64,000 bases of DNA from Crocinitomicaceae bacterium (GCA_021738405.1 JAIPCC010000001.1:1-64000); one strand, 5' to 3'. Positions 37,239 through 46,528 are shown, counted from the stretch's first letter. Numbers and translations: made by a program. Notes: generated from the sequence alone by a model not told the origin.

Positions 37239-38575
37239 TAAATGTTGTTCGTTTTAAGAAAGTGGTAAAGCAAACGAATGCCGGCGCCTGTTCCGCCCTC
37301 GCCTTTGTAGTTTTCAGGGGCATCTAGCCAAGCTGGCCCTGCGATATCCATGTGGATATATGGTGCTTCTACGAAATGCTCCAAGAATTTTCCGGCTGAA
37401 ATCATGCCGGCGTTTGGCCCGCCAATATTTTTAAGGTCGGCAATTTTGGATTTCATGTGTTTTTTGTAGTCGTCCCAGAAAGGGAAGCGAACCACGCGCT
37501 CGTGAACGGCAGTGGCGCTTTTCTCGAGGTTTTCAAAGATGCTGTCTGCCGCGTTGCCCATCACGATGCTCGCTTCGGTGCCAATTGCACGAAGGGCCGC
37601 GCCGGTAAGTGTGGCTGCGTCAATGACAAGTGCTGGCTTGAATTTTTTGGAGTAAGCCAAAGCGTCTGCGAGGATCATGCGGCCCTCGGCGTCGGTATTA
37701 AGTACCTCAACTGTGGTGCCGTCAAACATGGTAATGACATCGCCTGGCGCATACGCGTTGCCCCCCGGACGATTGTCTGTGGCGGGCAAGAGCGCTACAA
37801 TATGCACGGGTAATTTTTGCAAAGCCGCTAAATAAACAACAGCTGCCATGGTTGCCGCGCCCGCCATATCGCCTTTCATGGTGTCCATGCTGCCTGGCGT
37901 TGGCTTTAAGCTGAGGCCTCCGGTATCGTAAACAACGCCTTTTCCAACCAACACAATCGGTTGTTTGTTAGTGGCATTTTTGGGCTTGTATTCTGCAATT
38001 GTAAACGTAGGCGGATCAATAGATCCTTTGTTCACGGCAAGTAAACCGCCCATTTTGAGGGTTTCGATTTGCGTTTCTTCGAGTACTTTGACATCAAATT
38101 TGGCTTCTTCGCCCATCTCGACAACCGCATGCGCAAGTTGTTCGGCGTTGAGGTGCGATACGGGTGTGTTGACGAGGTCGCGCGCTTTGAACACCGCTTT
38201 GGCCATGTGTTGGAGTTCGGTGATTTGTGCTGCACTGAGCGTCGCTTTGATCACTACTTCGGTAAATTTGGCTACCTCAGGTTTGCTGAAATGTTGGGTA
38301 AAGCGGTAACTCGAAAGCAAAAGACCTTCTAGCAAAGCATACGCTTCATCTGGGGTTCCGTTTTCGAGTAAAAGCGACGGTTGGGCGTCGTGTAAATGTT
38401 TTTCTATGGTGTGGGCATGAATGCGAATTTGTTCTAAATCTTGACCTTCCTGGATTTCAAAAGCAAAGCCTTCTTGGGTTTTGAAATAGTCGAAATCTTT
38501 GCCGCCGTCGGTTTTCGCGACAAAACGAACTACTGCATTCGGTGTATTTTTTGATTTTTTAGTCAGAACTAACAT
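37238..38575 (-). CDS. pepA: Leucyl aminopeptidase (M17 family)
   Basis: Cytoplasmic di-metal aminopeptidase that trims N-terminal residues from peptides. 445 residues from ATG 38575; an upstream ATG at 38593 adds MYKINK. The signature pieces are LVGKGVVYDTGGLSLKP (metal-binding Lys and Asp), DTMKGDMAGAATMAAV and NTDAEGRMILADAL (NTDAEGR is the family signature). The N-terminal domain is less conserved, as usual. It overlaps pdxA by one base. Confidence 0.95.
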   Translation of the reverse strand: MLVLTKKSKNTPNAVVRFVAKTDGGKDFDYFKTQEGFAFEIQEGQDLEQIRIHAHTIEKHLHDAQPSLLLENGTPDEAYALLEGLLLSSYRFTQHFSKPEVAKFTEVVIKATLSAAQITELQHMAKAVFKARDLVNTPVSHLNAEQLAHAVVEMGEEAKFDVKVLEETQIETLKMGGLLAVNKGSIDPPTFTIAEYKPKNATNKQPIVLVGKGVVYDTGGLSLKPTPGSMDTMKGDMAGAATMAAVVYLAALQKLPVHIVALLPATDNRPGGNAYAPGDVITMFDGTTVEVLNTDAEGRMILADALAYSKKFKPALVIDAATLTGAALRAIGTEASIVMGNAADSIFENLEKSATAVHERVVRFPFWDDYKKHMKSKIADLKNIGGPNAGMISAGKFLEHFVEAPYIHMDIAGPAWLDAPENYKGEGGTGAGIRLLYHFLKTNNI

Positions 38576-38620
38576 CTTGTTGATTTTGTACAAAGTTAAA
38601 AAGAATGAAGCTGCGCGCCC

Positions 38621-39640
38621 TTAAAATAATTCGCCGCTGTGCGCAATCAGGAATTTGTCGATCAAACGCGGTATCGGATGGTCTGTCAACGCTTTTAAAT
38701 CGAGCATTAGATAATTTGAGTTGAAATTTTCTTTTGGCGTTGTTTTGATAAAATAAGCTTCAATCTTTTGATGCGTCAAGACGTGCTGAAACCTTTCCCC
38801 AATGATTTGTTTGCCTCCTAAATAGTCCAGCATGTCGTCGAGCGTAGCAAATTCTGTCAATGGAAACTCATAGAGCCCTTCCCAAATATCTTTAGGCCCT
38901 CTTTTCGAAAAAGCGAGTTCATTTTGTCCATTCGTCAGGATATGATAGACAAAAAACCGCTTCCTGACCTTGACTGTTTTGATTTTAATCGGAAGTTGAG
39001 AAACCTTATTTGAAAGCAAGGCCATACAAGTTTCTTGGACCGGACAAACGCTACAATTTGGCGAAACGGGCTTGCATTGCAGCGCTCCGAATTCCATGAT
39101 CGCTTGGTTGTGTTGCGCGGGGCTGTGCTGATCCAACAGCTCGCCAGCCAGCGCTTCAAATTGACGCTTCCCCTCTGGTGAATTGATCGCTAAGTCTACG
39201 CCAAAATACCGACTCAATACCCGAAAGACGTTGCCATCCACAACCGCATGGGGCAAGTTGTAGGCAAACGACGCAATAGCCGCAGCCGTGTAAGGCCCGA
39301 CGCCTTTCAATTTGAGTAAGTCTTGATAGGTCTTTGGGAATGCACCATTGTGCTCCAATGTAATCTGTTGGGCTGTTGCGTGCAAATTGCGCCCTCGGCT
39401 GTAGTAACCCAAACCCTGCCACAAATTGAGCACTTCTTGTTGTTCAGCGTTGGCCAAATCTTGAACGGTCGGGAAGGCTTTGGTGAATTTCAGATAATAC
39501 GGCAAGCCTTGATCGACGCGCGTTTGCTGCAAAATGATTTCGCTCAACCAGATGAAATAGGGGTCTTGGGTGTGTCGCCAAGGCAAGTCTCGCTGCTGTG
39601 CTTTGTACCACTCTTGAAGTGCTTGCCGAAGTGCGTTCAT
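38621..39640 (-). CDS. mutY: A/G-specific adenine DNA glycosylase
   Basis: Removes adenine paired with 8-oxoguanine. 339 residues: catalytic Glu34 in SEIILQQTRV, the helix-hairpin-helix LKGVGPYTAAAIASFAY, the catalytic Asp in AVVDGNVFRVLSRY, and the four-Cys iron-sulfur site C-x6-C-x2-C-x5-C (CKPVSPNCSVCPVQETC). A C-terminal NUDIX-like 8-oxoG recognition domain follows (about 220-339). It is divergent from the HU gene. Confidence 0.97.
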   Translation of the reverse strand: MNALRQALQEWYKAQQRDLPWRHTQDPYFIWLSEIILQQTRVDQGLPYYLKFTKAFPTVQDLANAEQQEVLNLWQGLGYYSRGRNLHATAQQITLEHNGAFPKTYQDLLKLKGVGPYTAAAIASFAYNLPHAVVDGNVFRVLSRYFGVDLAINSPEGKRQFEALAGELLDQHSPAQHNQAIMEFGALQCKPVSPNCSVCPVQETCMALLSNKVSQLPIKIKTVKVRKRFFVYHILTNGQNELAFSKRGPKDIWEGLYEFPLTEFATLDDMLDYLGGKQIIGERFQHVLTHQKIEAYFIKTTPKENFNSNYLMLDLKALTDHPIPRLIDKFLIAHSGELF

Positions 39641-39693
39641 AATTTATTTTAGAAATTTTGTGCGAAAATTACGCATATATACTTTCTGTGGAG

Positions 39694-39701
39694 TATTTTT
39701 G
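39694..39701 (+). promoter_or_regulatory. Bacteroidota -7 element (TATTTTTG) for the HU gene
   Basis: TATTTTTG matches TANNTTTG and sits 38 bases before the HU ATG, in the divergent gap with mutY. Confidence 0.5.
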
Positions 39702-39739
39702 CCCCCGCAATTAATCACCAAATCAATTAACTCAGAGAT

Positions 39740-40030
39740 ATGACAAAAGCGGATATCGTTGCAAATATTGCAGAAGAAACCGGATTGGAAAGAGCAGAAG
39801 CACTTCGTGCAGTAGAAGCTTTTATGAACAACATTAAAGCTTCTATGGCAGACGGAAAAAACGTGTACCTACGTGGGTTTGGAAGTTTTGTGGTCAAGGA
39901 GCGCGCTCAAAAAACAGGACGCAACATCTCTAAAAACACCACAATCATCATTCCAGCACACAACATCCCATCTTTCAAGCCTTCCAAAACCTTTGTAGAC
40001 GAGGTTAAGAACAAGGTTAAAGTAAAATAA
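39740..40030 (+). CDS. HU/IHF family DNA-binding protein
   Basis: 96-residue histone-like protein that bends DNA and compacts the nucleoid. The start TKADIVANIAEETGL, the arm region VYLRGFGSFVVKERAQKTGRNISKN and the conserved IIPAHNIPSFKPSK all fit the family. Highly expressed in general; it has its own -7 element and a hairpin downstream. Confidence 0.97.
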   Translation: MTKADIVANIAEETGLERAEALRAVEAFMNNIKASMADGKNVYLRGFGSFVVKERAQKTGRNISKNTTIIIPAHNIPSFKPSKTFVDEVKNKVKVK

Positions 40031-40056
40031 GTTTTCTTTTTTTCTGAAATTTGTAT

Positions 40057-40064
40057 TACCTTTG
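40057..40064 (+). promoter_or_regulatory. Bacteroidota -7 element (TACCTTTG) for the small ribosomal protein gene
   Basis: TACCTTTG is an excellent -7 match 63 bases before the ATG at 40128. The predicted start point falls inside the following hairpin, so the two elements overlap. Confidence 0.5.
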
Positions 40065-40084
40065 CACTCCCTTAACGGGGGTGC
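40064..40084 (+). terminator. Hairpin downstream of HU, overlapping the next promoter
   Basis: GCACTCCC (40064-40071) pairs with GGGGGTGC (40077-40084), with one G-T pair and a TTAAC loop. It is followed by ATTTTTATTT. It fits an intrinsic terminator for HU and would also lie at the very 5' end of the next transcript. Confidence 0.6.
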
Positions 40085-40127
40085 ATTTTTATTTGTAACA
40101 AAGTACTAAACATATAACCTTCTCATT

Positions 40128-40220
40128 ATGCCAAGTGGTAAAAAAAGAAAAAGACATAAGATGGCGACGCACAAGCGTAAAAAAAGACTTAGAAAAAATC
40201 GCCACAAGAAGAAGAAATAA
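40128..40220 (+). CDS. AURKAIP1/COX24-domain small basic protein (bS22/mS38-like ribosomal protein)
   Basis: A 30-residue ORF beginning MPSGKKRKRHKMATHKRKKR and ending in four Lys. More than half of the residues are Lys, Arg or His. This is the pattern of the COX24/mS38-type ribosomal proteins annotated in nearly all Bacteroidota, and of the mycobacterial bS22 protein. A -7 element and a 63-base leader precede it. It should bind rRNA in the small subunit. The short length makes it easy to miss in annotation; the call rests on composition and the conserved spacing of K-R-H-K-M-x-x-H-K. Confidence 0.85.
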   Translation: MPSGKKRKRHKMATHKRKKRLRKNRHKKKK

Positions 40221-40303
40221 TCCTTCTTTCTTTCATGTAAACGCATAGAGAGCTCATTGATATTTCTTTGAGCTTTCATTGTTTCACCTAAAAACAATTT
40301 CAA

Positions 40304-41851
40304 GTGAATTTAGAACTCGTTGTAGACGCCCGTTCAAACGGCGTCTGGATAGCATTGCTACGCGACGGGAAGTTAATTGAGTTGCACGAAGATCGCGGCA
40401 ACACAGACTTCTCTGTAGGCGATATCTATCTCGGACGGGTACGTCGTGTTGCCAATGGCCTCAACGCGGCTTTTGTTGATGTCGGATACGAAAAGGATGC
40501 CTTTTTACATTACCACGACCTCGGCCCACAATACGTATCTTTCTCAAAATACGTAAAAGAAAGCATCAACGGAAAGCAAAACGTTGCAGACCTCCAATAC
40601 TTCAAACTAGAAAAAGAAATTTCAAAAGAAGGTAAAGTATCCAATACCTTATCTTCTTCCCAAGCTATCCTTGTTCAGGTGGCCAAAGAACCGATTTCTC
40701 AAAAAGGCCCACGCTTGAGCTCCGAAGTGACGCTCGCTGGCCGCTATCTAGTTCTCGTACCCTTTTCAGAGAAAATTTCTGTGAGTCAAAAAATCAAAGA
40801 CAGCGCCGAAAAGGAGCGTCTAAAAGAACTCATGGACCGCATCAAGCCCAAGAATTTTGGTGTCATTATTCGTACCGTTGCCGAAAAAAAATCGACCGCC
40901 GATCTCGAGGCCGATCTCAGCAACCTTCTAGAAAAATGGCGCACCCTCCACGCCAACCTCAAAGGTGCTCAACCACCAAGACGCGTACTCGGAGAACTCA
41001 ACACTACCAATTCCATTTTGCGCGATTTGCTCAATGGCAACTTTACCAATATACACGTCAACGATGAAACCATGGCCCTTCAAATGAAGGACTACATTTC
41101 AGAAATTGCGCCAGGTCGCGAGAAAATCGTGCGTCACTACGACAACCGCATTGGTATTTTTGAGCGTTTTGGTATCGATAAGCAAATCAAAACATTATTC
41201 GGTAAAAAAGTGCCGTTGCCAAGCGGAGGCTACCTCATCATTGAGCACACTGAAGCCATGCACGTCATCGACGTCAACAGCGGTAACCGCAAAGGTGCCG
41301 ATGGCCAAGAATCCAACGCACTTTCCACCAACATTGAAGCAGCAGAAGAAGTTGCACGCGTGTTGCAGCTCCGCGACATGGGCGGCATCATCTGCGTCGA
41401 TTTCATCGACATGCACGAGCGCGAAAACAACAAGATTCTCTTTGACAAAATGAAGGAATTTATGAAATCAGACCGTGCCAAGCACAACATGATTCCGCCT
41501 TCTAAATTTGGCATCATCGAGATCACGCGCCAACGCGTTCGCCCCGAAACCGATATCCAAACCCACGAAACTTGCCCTACTTGTAACGGCAGCGGCGAGG
41601 TTCAGGCCAGTATCCTTTTTGCAGAAGAAATCGAAAACAACTTGGCTTACCTCATGAATGATCGCGGCATGCGCGGCATTACTTTGCTGGTGCACCCGTA
41701 TTTAGAGGCCTTTTTCAAGAATGGTCTTTGGAGCCGTCAGTTGCAATGGCTTTTCAAATTCAAAACCTGGATTCCAGTGCGCGGAGTAACTGCTAATCAC
41801 TTATTGCAGTACACTTTCGTCGACAAAGAGAACAACGAAATACCGCTCTAA
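40304..41851 (+). CDS. rng: Ribonuclease G/E family endoribonuclease
   Basis: 515 residues starting with GTG (NLELVVDARSNGVWIALL). An S1-like domain (about 35-130) is followed by the RNase E/G catalytic core, with metal-binding Asp in AMHVIDVNSGNRKG and VDFIDMHERENN, and the zinc-link CPTCNGSG. It matures rRNA and decays mRNA. It lacks the long C-terminal scaffold of RNase E, so it is RNase G-like. A hairpin-forming AGCTCA/TGAGCT pair lies upstream (about 40250-40273). It is followed directly by recX with no gap. Confidence 0.95.
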   Translation: MNLELVVDARSNGVWIALLRDGKLIELHEDRGNTDFSVGDIYLGRVRRVANGLNAAFVDVGYEKDAFLHYHDLGPQYVSFSKYVKESINGKQNVADLQYFKLEKEISKEGKVSNTLSSSQAILVQVAKEPISQKGPRLSSEVTLAGRYLVLVPFSEKISVSQKIKDSAEKERLKELMDRIKPKNFGVIIRTVAEKKSTADLEADLSNLLEKWRTLHANLKGAQPPRRVLGELNTTNSILRDLLNGNFTNIHVNDETMALQMKDYISEIAPGREKIVRHYDNRIGIFERFGIDKQIKTLFGKKVPLPSGGYLIIEHTEAMHVIDVNSGNRKGADGQESNALSTNIEAAEEVARVLQLRDMGGIICVDFIDMHERENNKILFDKMKEFMKSDRAKHNMIPPSKFGIIEITRQRVRPETDIQTHETCPTCNGSGEVQASILFAEEIENNLAYLMNDRGMRGITLLVHPYLEAFFKNGLWSRQLQWLFKFKTWIPVRGVTANHLLQYTFVDKENNEIPL

Positions 41852-42322
41852 ATGTCGGCGCCTCGTGCCTATGACCTTACACAAATGCTTCAGAAATCTG
41901 AGGCATTTTGTGCTTATCAGGAGCGCTGTAGTTTTGAAGTCATTGAAAAACTCAAGCGCATGGGTGCCGAGGATGGCGAAGTATTGCAAGTACTGAACTC
42001 CCTGATCGACAACAAATTTCTTGACGATGTCCGTTTTGCCCATGCCTACGCGGTCGGTAAGCTGCGCATCAAACATTGGGGCGTCAATAAAATCAAACAA
42101 GGATTGCAACTCAAGCGCTTGGATCGCGACTTGATTTCACAAGCAGTCTCAGACTTATATGAACAAGAAGATTACTTTGGTATACTTAAAGAAGTAGCCG
42201 AAAGAAAATGGCGAGAACTCCATAAAGAAAAAGACCCCTGGATGCGCAAGCAAAAGCTGTTTCGCTTCTTGGCATCCAGGGGTTTTAATTACGACGAATT
42301 TTCAGATCTGAAATTCGCTTAA
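41852..42322 (+). CDS. recX: Regulatory protein RecX
   Basis: 156 residues made of three-helix repeats, as in RecX, which binds RecA filaments and limits their activity. The N-terminal AYDLTQMLQKSEAFCAYQERC and the segment NKFLDDVRFAHAYAVGKLRIKHWGVNKIKQGL are typical. It starts on the base after the rng stop. Here RecX is uncoupled from recA and linked to rng. Confidence 0.9.
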   Translation: MSAPRAYDLTQMLQKSEAFCAYQERCSFEVIEKLKRMGAEDGEVLQVLNSLIDNKFLDDVRFAHAYAVGKLRIKHWGVNKIKQGLQLKRLDRDLISQAVSDLYEQEDYFGILKEVAERKWRELHKEKDPWMRKQKLFRFLASRGFNYDEFSDLKFA

Positions 42323-42330
42323 AGCTTGTT

Positions 42331-42798
42331 TTATTTTGCTTTGATGACGGTAGTAGCGCCGCCGATCCAGTTGGCAGGGCCGCCAGCTTCATAGCCTTTA
42401 GACCCTAGTGGTGCTAAATTCATTTTGCCGTCGCTGAGTTTTTCTGGCTTAACGAACCAACATGTCGGGTAGCCACGAACGGCAAATTGTTGTTGGAGGG
42501 CACGGTTTTGGGTTTTGATGGCTTCTGTTTGCGGCTTAGAGCGCGGGAAGTCAAGTTCTACAAGAACTACGTTTTCTTTGGCCCAAGCTTCAAATTCTGG
42601 GGTTTTAAAAACTTCATTTTGAAGGCGATGGCACCATCCGCACCAGTCAGAACCGGTAAAAAACAACATCATTGGTTTATTTTCTTTCTTCGCGACAGCC
42701 GTAGCTTCGTTCATGTCTGTGTACCAAGTGAGGGTCGCTTTTTGTGCAAAACTCAATTGAGCCACAACAAGCATCGTAAATAGAGCGATAGTTTTCAT
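42331..42798 (-). CDS. Secreted thioredoxin-family protein (DUF255-like)
   Basis: 155 residues with a signal peptide (KTIALFTMLVVAQLSFAQ) and a thioredoxin fold with the active site GSDWCGWCHRLQNEVF (CGWC at about residues 52-55). WCGWCH is typical of DUF255/thiol-disulfide proteins of the envelope, which reduce or isomerise disulfides in the periplasm. The C-terminal part RGYPTCWFVKPE holds the cis-Pro. It is convergent with recX (8-base gap) and divergent from the TonB-type receptor. Confidence 0.9.
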   Translation of the reverse strand: MKTIALFTMLVVAQLSFAQKATLTWYTDMNEATAVAKKENKPMMLFFTGSDWCGWCHRLQNEVFKTPEFEAWAKENVVLVELDFPRSKPQTEAIKTQNRALQQQFAVRGYPTCWFVKPEKLSDGKMNLAPLGSKGYEAGGPANWIGGATTVIKAK

Positions 42799-42833
42799 GT
42801 AATTTTTTTTCTAAAGTTAAGGATAAACCGCCA

Positions 42834-42863
42834 ATAGACAAAAACCGTGCAAAACTTGTCTAT
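42834..42863. promoter_or_regulatory. 8-bp inverted repeat in the thioredoxin/receptor divergent region
   Basis: ATAGACAA (42834-42841) and TTGTCTAT (42856-42863) are perfect inverted arms separated by 14 bases. The arm centres are about 22 bases apart, two DNA turns, which suits a dimeric regulator. It lies between the divergent starts at 42798 and 42912. Confidence 0.4.
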
Positions 42864-42911
42864 ATGATATTGTTGTCAATTTTTTTTATATTCGTTTCCA
42901 AATTGCTAACC

Positions 42912-45350
42912 ATGAAACTACAATTACTATTCTTTTTTTCGTTTATAAATCTTTTGATTTTCGCACAGTTGCCTACCCAAACCGTCCGCGGAACAGTGTT
43001 TGACAGCGAAACCAACTTTCCATTAACAGGTGCCAAAGTACTTATTGAAGTTGCCGGTCAAAAATACATGGCTGCAGCTGGTGCCGACGGTACGTTTGCC
43101 ATCGCTAAAGTACCAGTGGGTAAGCACCAATTGAATGCTTCTGCACCTTTTTATGACGCCAGAACACTCACGGTGGAGGTCAGTTCAGGACGAGAACTCA
43201 TTGTTCAAATTCCTTTGCAAGAGAAGGTTTCAGAACAGCAAGAAGTACGCGTAGTGGGCCGCAAACAAGGAGAGGTCCTCAATGAAATGGCCGTGTTGTC
43301 TGCCCAGCAGTTCAGCGTTGAAGAAACCAACCGTTATCCTGGATCGCGCATGGACCCTGCACGCATGGCTTCTAACTTTGCAGGTGTAAACGGCGCCGAC
43401 GACTCTCGCAACGATATCGTGGTGCGTGGTAACTCACCGCTTGGCGTCATTTACCGCGTGGAGGGCATCGATATTCCGAACCCCAACCACTTTGCCATTT
43501 CAGGTACATCCGGCGGTCCGGTTTCGCTACTCAACAACAAAATCTTGGGTAACTCCGATTTCTTCATGAGTGCCTTCCCAGCCGAATACGGCAACAGCTT
43601 GTCTGGTGTTTTTGACCTCAAATTAAGAAATGGTAATAACAACCAACACGAGTTTACGGGCCAATTTGGCTTACTCGGAACCGAATTCTTGGCAGAGGGC
43701 CCAATGAGCAAAGACAGCAAGTCTAGTTATTTAGTGATGGGGCGTTACTCCACCCTCACGATTTTCCAACAATTGAATATCAATTTAGGTACTGATGCCA
43801 TTCCTAAGTATTTCGATGGCGCCTTTAAATTCAACTGGCTGCTTAAAAACGGTGGTCAACTGGCTTTCTTCGGCATGGGTGGAAAATCCGACATCGCAAT
43901 TAAAATTTCCGATTTTACGGAGTACACCGAGGATTTGTATGGCGAAGGCGACCGCGACCAGTATTTCGGCACAAGCATGATCACATCTGGTCTGAACTAC
44001 AAAAAGAGCCTCAACGAGAAGACCTTCATATCGTCTACTTTGGCCTATAGCCAAGAAAATCAAACAACACGACATGAATATTTAAAGAACAGAAGATTGG
44101 ACCCAAGTGATTCATTGATCAAATATGATGAAAAATATTACATGATGGGTTATGGTTTTGAGGTCCAGAAGGTGAGTGGTTATACGGCAATCAATCATAA
44201 AGTGAATAAGCAACACCTTTTCAAAGCGGGTATAAGTTTTGATTTGATCTCTATGGATTTTCAAGATTCTTGCTTATACAATTTGGACAGCGCAGCACTT
44301 GGTTTTGAAACACGTTGGAATTACCAAGGTACAGCAGCCATTATTCAACCCTTTGTACAGTGGAAATGGCGCATTTCGGACCAAATGGACTTCACAGCTG
44401 GTGTACACGCGCAGTACTTTACGCTCACTAATAGTGTGAGTCCGTTCGAGCCGCGTTTGGGCTGGAAATACCGCATGGACAACGGCCAGGCTATTTCAGT
44501 GGGTGGAGGTTTGCACAGCATGATTCAACCTTATTATACCTATGCTTATAAAGTGCTTCCAGGTGTAACAAATGATAACAGCAACATCGACATGGATTTC
44601 TCGCGCAGTGCGCACTCTGGTATCGGTTACGAGAAATCTTTCAACAAAGGATTCAACATCAAAACAGAAGCCTACTACCAATACCTTTACAACATTCCGG
44701 TAACAGTTGCACCTTCGTCTTTCTCGATGATCAATGTGGGTAGCGGTTTCTCTCGCTTGTTTGTTGACCAACTGCAAAATACGGGCGACGGCTACAATTA
44801 TGGTTTAGAGCTCACCGTTCAAAAATACTTTGATAAAACCTTCTTCTTCTTGTTCTCTGGAACGGTATACAACTCACAATACCGCGGCAGCGATATGGTT
44901 TGGCGCAACACATCTTACAATGGCAACTACGTCGTCAATTTTTTAGGCGGTAAAGAGTTCAAAGTGGGAGAGCGCAGCGTGATTGGCATCGGCGGAAAGG
45001 TAACGGCAGCTGGTGGCAAACGCTACGGCTTCGTTGATATTGCGGCCACCAATGCAGCAAAAGAAATCATTTTCATGGATTCTATGTTCAATGACCGTCA
45101 GTTTAGAGATTACTTCAGAGCAGACCTCAAGATTTCTTGGCGCAAAAATGCAGACCGCGTTACGCACGAATTTGGTCTAGATTTGGTGAATATTTTGGGT
45201 ACTAAAAACCTCCTCACTCTAGCTTACCGTCCTGCACTGACACCTCAAGAAATTGCCAATCCGAATTTCGAGCCATTCGCAGAAAAAACTCAGTTGGGCT
45301 TCTTCCCGATTTTCTATTACAAAATAGACTTTAGAGCGACGCGCAAATAG
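42912..45350 (+). CDS. TonB-dependent receptor with carboxypeptidase-regulatory-like N-domain
   Basis: 812 residues from ATG 42912 (signal peptide LQLLFFFSFINLLIFAQ). A beta-sandwich carboxypeptidase-regulatory-like domain (about 20-105, starting VRGTVFDSETNFPLTGAKVL) precedes a plug domain (NDIVVRGNSPLGVIYRVEGIDIPNPNHF) and a 22-strand-type barrel. It would import a large ligand across the outer membrane using TonB energy; the substrate is unknown, and no SusD-like partner gene is adjacent. It ends 3 bases before recO. Confidence 0.92.
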   Translation: MKLQLLFFFSFINLLIFAQLPTQTVRGTVFDSETNFPLTGAKVLIEVAGQKYMAAAGADGTFAIAKVPVGKHQLNASAPFYDARTLTVEVSSGRELIVQIPLQEKVSEQQEVRVVGRKQGEVLNEMAVLSAQQFSVEETNRYPGSRMDPARMASNFAGVNGADDSRNDIVVRGNSPLGVIYRVEGIDIPNPNHFAISGTSGGPVSLLNNKILGNSDFFMSAFPAEYGNSLSGVFDLKLRNGNNNQHEFTGQFGLLGTEFLAEGPMSKDSKSSYLVMGRYSTLTIFQQLNINLGTDAIPKYFDGAFKFNWLLKNGGQLAFFGMGGKSDIAIKISDFTEYTEDLYGEGDRDQYFGTSMITSGLNYKKSLNEKTFISSTLAYSQENQTTRHEYLKNRRLDPSDSLIKYDEKYYMMGYGFEVQKVSGYTAINHKVNKQHLFKAGISFDLISMDFQDSCLYNLDSAALGFETRWNYQGTAAIIQPFVQWKWRISDQMDFTAGVHAQYFTLTNSVSPFEPRLGWKYRMDNGQAISVGGGLHSMIQPYYTYAYKVLPGVTNDNSNIDMDFSRSAHSGIGYEKSFNKGFNIKTEAYYQYLYNIPVTVAPSSFSMINVGSGFSRLFVDQLQNTGDGYNYGLELTVQKYFDKTFFFLFSGTVYNSQYRGSDMVWRNTSYNGNYVVNFLGGKEFKVGERSVIGIGGKVTAAGGKRYGFVDIAATNAAKEIIFMDSMFNDRQFRDYFRADLKISWRKNADRVTHEFGLDLVNILGTKNLLTLAYRPALTPQEIANPNFEPFAEKTQLGFFPIFYYKIDFRATRK

Positions 45351-45353
45351 ATC

Positions 45354-46052
45354 TTGAAAGCTAAAGAACTCGGCATTCTCATCGATAAGCAAGCTTACTC
45401 GGAGAGCAGTATAATATTGCATTTTTACACACTTGAACGCGGCTTTCAGTCTTTTGTCTTCAAAGGTGCACTCAAGAAACGCAAGGCGCTCAATCAGTTG
45501 GGTTTGTATGAACTCAGTTATTTCAAGCGCCCGGAGTCTGATTTAGGCATCGTTAATCAACTGGACTTTGCCTGGACGCCGCTGGCTTTATTTGAACACC
45601 CTCAGAAGGTGATGTTGGTCTTTTTTATGACCGATATTCTGCAGCAAACCTTGCGGTATCAGGGTGCCGACCCACAGCTTTTTTATTTCGTTAGAGATCA
45701 ACTGTTGCGGCTAGAAACCAATGCGCAACTCCGTGATTTTCCGGGTACTTTTTTGGCGCAATACCTCATGATTTTAGGCTACACACCTTTAATAGACGAC
45801 GACGGCTATAGTGTTTTTGACATGAATACAGGTCGTTTTAGCCACGCGCTCGGCGAGAACTCGAGTTGTATTCAAGACCGAACGATGCTCGAATACTTAG
45901 CCGCGCAATTTTGGCCAAAAGCGGGTGCTCAATTTTCTGGAATGGTGCACAAAGAGGGCTTGCGGGTTCTGATTCAGTATGCCACGATTCACCTGGCCAA
46001 GTTCAATATAGACAAGACCTTAGAAATCTTGCACGACACCCTCTACGACTAG
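45354..46052 (+). CDS. recO: DNA repair protein RecO
   Basis: 232 residues, apparently starting with TTG, with the RecO N-terminal OB-fold (KELGILIDKQAYSESSIILHFYT) and helical C-terminal part. RecO helps load RecA onto SSB-coated DNA in the RecF pathway. No zinc-binding Cys cluster is seen in the C-terminal half. The stop uses the palindrome CTAG, which is also the stop of tadA on the other strand (four shared bases). Confidence 0.93.
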   Translation: MKAKELGILIDKQAYSESSIILHFYTLERGFQSFVFKGALKKRKALNQLGLYELSYFKRPESDLGIVNQLDFAWTPLALFEHPQKVMLVFFMTDILQQTLRYQGADPQLFYFVRDQLLRLETNAQLRDFPGTFLAQYLMILGYTPLIDDDGYSVFDMNTGRFSHALGENSSCIQDRTMLEYLAAQFWPKAGAQFSGMVHKEGLRVLIQYATIHLAKFNIDKTLEILHDTLYD

Positions 46053-46492
46053 CGTTTTCTGGCAAAGAAATCTTTGAGTAACTGACTGCACTCGGCATCC
46101 ATGATGCCATTTTCGACGAGCGTAGCCGGATGATACAAGCTGGTGCCTGTAGCGCTTGCGCCGCGTTTGGCATCGCGTGCGGCAAATACCACGCGGTCAA
46201 TTTGAGACCAATACAAAGCTCCGGCACACATGCAGCAGGGTTCAAGCGTGACGTACAGCGTGCATTCTTTGAGGTACTTGGCGCCTAAATATTGAGCGGC
46301 GGCTGTAATGGCTTGGATTTCGGCATGCGCCGTGACGTCGGTGAGCTGCTCCGTGAGGTTGTGGCCGCGGGCAATCACTTGGTTTTTACAAACAATAACG
46401 GCGCCAACGGGCACTTCGTCGGCCTCAAAAGCCTTTAAAGCCTCTTGATAGGCTTGTTTCATGAAATATTCGTCGTTGAAAGGGCTCAGCAT
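46049..46492 (-). CDS. tadA: tRNA-specific adenosine deaminase TadA
   Basis: 147 residues. It deaminates A34 to inosine in the anticodon of tRNA-Arg (ACG). The zinc site is complete: HAE at 56-58 and PCCMC at 85-89 (Cys86 and Cys89 bind zinc). The N-terminal FMKQAYQEALKAFEADEVPVGAV is typical. It is convergent with recO, overlapping by four bases, and divergent from the CvpA gene. Confidence 0.95.
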   Translation of the reverse strand: MLSPFNDEYFMKQAYQEALKAFEADEVPVGAVIVCKNQVIARGHNLTEQLTDVTAHAEIQAITAAAQYLGAKYLKECTLYVTLEPCCMCAGALYWSQIDRVVFAARDAKRGASATGTSLYHPATLVENGIMDAECSQLLKDFFARKR

Positions 46493-46528
46493 AGCGCAAG
46501 ATTACAAACTTTCTCTTAATTTTCGGCC

